In this document: positions 61,200-64,000 of the stretch, piece after piece | Numbering within the stretch: the first letter of the stretch is position 1 | Layout: every line of letters begins with the position of its first letter | Assembly: GCF_900100375.1 (NCBI RefSeq) | Contig: NZ_FNEZ01000005.1 | Location: 186,001-250,000 of the forward strand | DNA from: Flavobacterium noncentrifugens | Lineage (GTDB): Bacteria > Bacteroidota > Bacteroidia > Flavobacteriales > Flavobacteriaceae | DNA length: 64,000 bases | Direction of reading: 5' to 3' | The notes under the pieces: generated by a model | Databases searched by the model: none | What the model was told of the DNA's origin: nothing | Seen by the model: only the letters and a program-made list of their open reading frames with translations | Made by a program: the position numbers and the translations under genes

Positions 61200-62453
61200 A
61201 TGGTCGTCTACCTGCGCTTGCTCAAGGAAAGTTTTACGTTTGCGATGAATGCGCTGCGGAATAATAAATTGCGAACGGTTTTGTCGCTGCTTGGCGTTAC
61301 CATTGGGATATTCTCGATTATTGCGGTGCTTACTGCGGTGAATTCGCTTGACAGGAAAATCAAGGCAGATTTGAGTACTTTGGATAAAAATACGATTTTC
61401 CTGACGAGCCAGTCGTTTGGGCCAACTGAAGTTCCGGAATGGAAACGCGAGCAATTTCCGAAAGTGAATTATGAAGAATTCCAATATCTAAAGGAAAACC
61501 TGAATAATGTTGAAAATTCTTGCTTCCAGTTTTTTACGCAGCACGAAAGTTTTAAATATGAGACTAATGATGTTACCGATGTGAATATCGTTGCAGTGAC
61601 TTATGAATTTGCAGACATTCAGCGGCTCGAACTTTCAGAAGGTCGTTTTTTTAATGAGTCGGAATCAAATTCAGGTTCAGCAGTAGTTGTTCTTGGCTAT
61701 GAAGTGGCGAAAGGCCTTTTTGGCGACATCGACCCGATTGGAAAAATGGTGCGTTTGTACGGACGCCGTTTTCAAGTCATCGGCATTACCAAAAAACAGG
61801 GAATGACTTTGGGAATCGGTGACAGCAATGACACTTCGGCTTTTATTTCATCTAATTTCCTTCGGAAGATTTATGGCGACAACAATGAATCGATGCTTCC
61901 CGTTATTTTGATCAAGCCTGAAAAAGGTGCTGACATCGAAGAGTTAAAAGGCAACATTGCTCAAAAACTTCGCAATTTTCGTGGGGTGAAATCTCAGGAA
62001 ATCAATAATTTTTTCATCAATATTTTATCCGGTTTTACCGATATGATCGATAATATTGTCGGGCAGATGAAAATGATCGGCTGGGGAATTAGCTTATTTT
62101 CATTACTCGTTGGCGGATTTGGGATCGCGAATATCATGTTCGTTTCGGTGAAAGAACGCACGAACCTGATTGGCATCCAAAAATCGCTTGGCGCAAAAAA
62201 CAAATTTATCCTATACCAGTTTTTATTCGAAGCCATGATTTTATCTGTCATTGGCGGAATGATCGGATTATTGCTGGTTTGGATCATTGCGCTTGTGATG
62301 ACCAATGTACTCGATTTTGAATTCGTGCTGAGTCTTGGAAATATACTTCTTGGAACTTCGCTTGCAACAATTATCGGATTGATCTCAGGAATTCTGCCGG
62401 CGATTTCGGCCTCTAGATTGGATCCGGTGGAAGCTATTCGAACAGGAATGTAG
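61200..62453 (+). CDS. MacB/FtsX-type ABC transporter permease
   Basis: 417 aa from ATG 61200. A first membrane helix in NNKLRTVLSLLGVTIGIFSIIAVLTAV is followed by the MacB periplasmic core domain (about 45-265) and a FtsX domain with three more helices (about 290-410, with SVKERTNLIGIQKSLGAKNKFIL). The end ISASRLDPVEAIRTGM is typical. Relatives work with a separate ATPase to move lipoproteins, peptides or macrolides. No ATPase gene is next to it, which is unusual. The spacer to the propeller gene is 67 bp. Confidence 0.92.
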   Translation: MVVYLRLLKESFTFAMNALRNNKLRTVLSLLGVTIGIFSIIAVLTAVNSLDRKIKADLSTLDKNTIFLTSQSFGPTEVPEWKREQFPKVNYEEFQYLKENLNNVENSCFQFFTQHESFKYETNDVTDVNIVAVTYEFADIQRLELSEGRFFNESESNSGSAVVVLGYEVAKGLFGDIDPIGKMVRLYGRRFQVIGITKKQGMTLGIGDSNDTSAFISSNFLRKIYGDNNESMLPVILIKPEKGADIEELKGNIAQKLRNFRGVKSQEINNFFINILSGFTDMIDNIVGQMKMIGWGISLFSLLVGGFGIANIMFVSVKERTNLIGIQKSLGAKNKFILYQFLFEAMILSVIGGMIGLLLVWIIALVMTNVLDFEFVLSLGNILLGTSLATIIGLISGILPAISASRLDPVEAIRTGM

Positions 62454-62703
62454 TCTTTATCTGATTGTTTATAACTTTTTTTTCCATCCGTTAACCGTAA
62501 CTTCATTTCTTTTAATTTTATCTTAATATATTTTAAATCAGGGCTTTGTGTGCTTTGCCTTTATTTTCATATAGTTCTGTAACGTTATTAATTTAAATGA
62601 AGCTGCATATGGGATAGAATCGACTCAAAGAATTGAAGAAATCCATTACAGCAGGTAATGATTCTTGCAGAAATCCCTAAAATTTTATTCCTGAGTTGAA
62701 AAG

Positions 62704-62722
62704 CTTAACAATATATGTTAAG
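62704..62722. promoter_or_regulatory. CTTAACA-N5-TGTTAAG inverted repeat upstream of lipoprotein 1
   Basis: A perfect 7-bp inverted repeat with a 5-nt spacer, 37 bp before the ATG at 62760. It could be an operator. The rest of the 306-bp spacer (62454-62759) is AT-rich and shows nothing I recognise. Confidence 0.4.
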
Positions 62723-62759
62723 TGTACTTGGCTCCAACCAATTAAAAACACCGCATAAT

Positions 62760-63398
62760 ATGAAAAAAATCATCATTACCTTAAGCATTATAATACTTGC
62801 AGTTTTTTCAAATGTCTTAATTTCTTGCTCAAATGACAGCGAGATGACAAATAATGAAACCAATGCCAAATCTTCAGTTGCAAACCTGAATAAATTATCG
62901 GGTGGAACAGGACCGATTGTAAATGCCCCGCTTCCAAATTCACACAAACTGGTTGTTAACAACAATACAAATACTACGTTTTATATTCCGTTTATTTATG
63001 CGGCAGAAGGACCCGCAGGAAATTATAAAATAGCTAAGAAAGAAGGAACGCCTATCACAGTAAGTCCAATGTCAACAATTACTTATGTAGATTTTGTAAC
63101 TGCAGTTCCAAGTAGTTACAGCATCCCACAATGGACAATTACAAACAATACAACTAATCCTCCCGCAATTTCCACCCAAACTGCTGCATATACATTAGCC
63201 AATTATGGTATACAGAATCCATCTGCGCAGTTGGGTGTAAAATATACGTATTGGACGGGTGCTGATGTATTTATCCCAGGAACGGCAGCTCCTTCCAATT
63301 TTATAGGGAGGTCTAATCCAACTAGTTTTCAGGTTAATGGAATAACAGTAAGCTGGGTAGTGCAAAGCAATGGTGACTGTGTAATTAACGTAAACTGA
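62760..63398 (+). CDS. Secreted lipoprotein 1 of a tandem pair, unknown function
   Basis: 212 aa from ATG 62760, which opens a lipoprotein signal (MKKIIITLSIIILAVFSNVL then ISC, Cys23). The mature part is rich in Asn, Thr, Ser and Pro and looks like a beta-sandwich (LVVNNNTNTTFYIPFIYAAEGPAGNYKI, SPMSTITYVDFVTAVPSSY, SFQVNGITVSWVV). The family was not recognised. The next gene encodes a clear paralogue in the same orientation 134 bp downstream. Confidence 0.85.
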   Translation: MKKIIITLSIIILAVFSNVLISCSNDSEMTNNETNAKSSVANLNKLSGGTGPIVNAPLPNSHKLVVNNNTNTTFYIPFIYAAEGPAGNYKIAKKEGTPITVSPMSTITYVDFVTAVPSSYSIPQWTITNNTTNPPAISTQTAAYTLANYGIQNPSAQLGVKYTYWTGADVFIPGTAAPSNFIGRSNPTSFQVNGITVSWVVQSNGDCVINVN

Positions 63399-63532
63399 TC
63401 TTTTAATAACTTAAAATTAAGATATGGAATTGTAAAATATTAATTGGGAAAGTTGAAACTAGAGGTGCCGGCTCCCGCAGAAAATTTAGAATTATTTTAT
63501 CTTTTGTGTTTCACTAATATTAAATATTTAAA

Positions 63533-64000
63533 ATGAAAAAAATCATCTATACTTTAACGATTGTTATTCTTGCAACCTTTTCCAATGCGCTTATTTCTTG
63601 CTCAAATGATAGTGACACCGCCAGCAATGAGGCCAATGCAAAGTCAGCGTCAAATGCTTTAAATAAACAACCTGCGACCGGCCCGGTTGTTAATGCTGCT
63701 CCAAGTGGATCGTCGCACAAATTGATCTTCACCAATAATACAAGTACGACCTTTTACATACAATATATTTATGCGGCTGAAGGGCCTTCCGGAAATTTCA
63801 CGATCGTTGGAAACAAAGTTGCGCCCGGAACTCCAATACCTGTGGGTCCAATGTCAACCATTAGTTATACAGACGTTGTAAATGCCACTCCAACAACGAA
63901 CAACATTCCAAATTGGTATGTGTTTAGCAGTTCGGGTAGTTTTCTTTATTCAGCCTCCTATGTATTGTCTACTTATGGCATCCAAATTCCGAATGCTGTT
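63533..64000 (+). CDS. Secreted lipoprotein 2 of the tandem pair (cut by window edge)
   Basis: 156 codons are visible before the edge, from ATG 63533. The signal MKKIIYTLTIVILATFSNAL then ISC is nearly the same as in lipoprotein 1. The bodies share SCSNDS, NAKS, TGPVVNA, SHKLIFTNNTSTTFYIQYIY, AAEGPSGNF, GPMSTISYTDVV and YVLSTYGIQ, with small indels. This is a tandem duplication followed by divergence. The end is outside the window. Confidence 0.85.
   Translation, partial: MKKIIYTLTIVILATFSNALISCSNDSDTASNEANAKSASNALNKQPATGPVVNAAPSGSSHKLIFTNNTSTTFYIQYIYAAEGPSGNFTIVGNKVAPGTPIPVGPMSTISYTDVVNATPTTNNIPNWYVFSSSGSFLYSASYVLSTYGIQIPNAV

Noticed and set aside
1..64000. CRISPR arrays, insertion sequences, integrases, phage genes
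   Set aside because: No regularly spaced direct repeats, transposase, recombinase or phage structural motifs were found on either strand.

Overview
The window looks like a Flavobacterium or close relative (Bacteroidota, Flavobacteriia). Reasons: a SusC/SusD/SusE carbohydrate-uptake locus, an amylase ending in a type IX secretion sorting domain, exact TAnnTTTG promoter boxes, the GYDIA-type GHMP kinase next to a class II HMG-CoA reductase, the purH-mreBCD-mrdA-rodA order, AT-rich spacers and few Shine-Dalgarno sites. Most of it is ordinary chromosome. No insertion sequence, CRISPR array or phage was seen.

Region 1 (1-18.4 kb) is a complete maltose/starch utilisation locus. On the minus strand lie a LacI-type regulator, an MFS sugar transporter, beta-phosphoglucomutase, a GH65 phosphorylase, a periplasmic GH13 amylase and a GH31 glucosidase cut by the left edge. 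On the plus strand lie susC, susD, susE and a T9SS-exported GH13 amylase. A perfect 14-bp palindrome between the two arms is the likely LacI-type operator. Two spacers of the minus-strand operon are packed with repeats: a structured-RNA-like element plus a 64-bp palindrome, and a 526-bp element with 20-bp terminal inverted repeats that carries a frameshifted GxxExxY (PD-(D/E)XK-like) gene.

Region 2 (18.4-24.6 kb) has an AsmA-like membrane protein and, divergently, a compact kaiC-kaiB-kaiB-PAS histidine kinase-receiver operon: a Kai-type signalling module without kaiA or a DNA-binding output. A broken small membrane gene and tRNA-Phe follow.

Region 3 (24.8-34.7 kb) is housekeeping: coaX, an outer-membrane protein, lptC, a CNNM/CorC-like protein, a PpiD-like foldase, the GHMP kinase/HMG-CoA reductase pair, and a radical SAM protein behind another solo palindrome.

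Region 4 (34.8-42.4 kb) is a peptide-utilisation operon: S9 dipeptidyl peptidase, three POT transporters and a thioredoxin-like protein. Region 5 (42.5-51.7 kb) has comEC, an NlpC/P60 lipoprotein, lpxB and surE on minus; a Prc-type protease on plus; a doubly broken coiled-coil pseudogene; and a DNA/RNA endonuclease. Region 6 (51.7-58.9 kb) is the cell-shape operon rodA-mrdA-mreD-mreC-mreB headed by purH. Region 7 (59-64 kb) has a membrane-anchored winged-helix regulator divergent from a seven-repeat propeller lipoprotein, an orphan ABC permease, and two tandem paralogous lipoproteins, the second cut by the right edge.

The most unusual content is (i) the CCATTAAGG inverted-repeat family, with solo copies and one gene-bearing copy; (ii) a three-copy TAGCCC(C/T)GAT repeat that folds like a structured RNA with compensating arms; and (iii) the Kai module with paired, diverged KaiB proteins.
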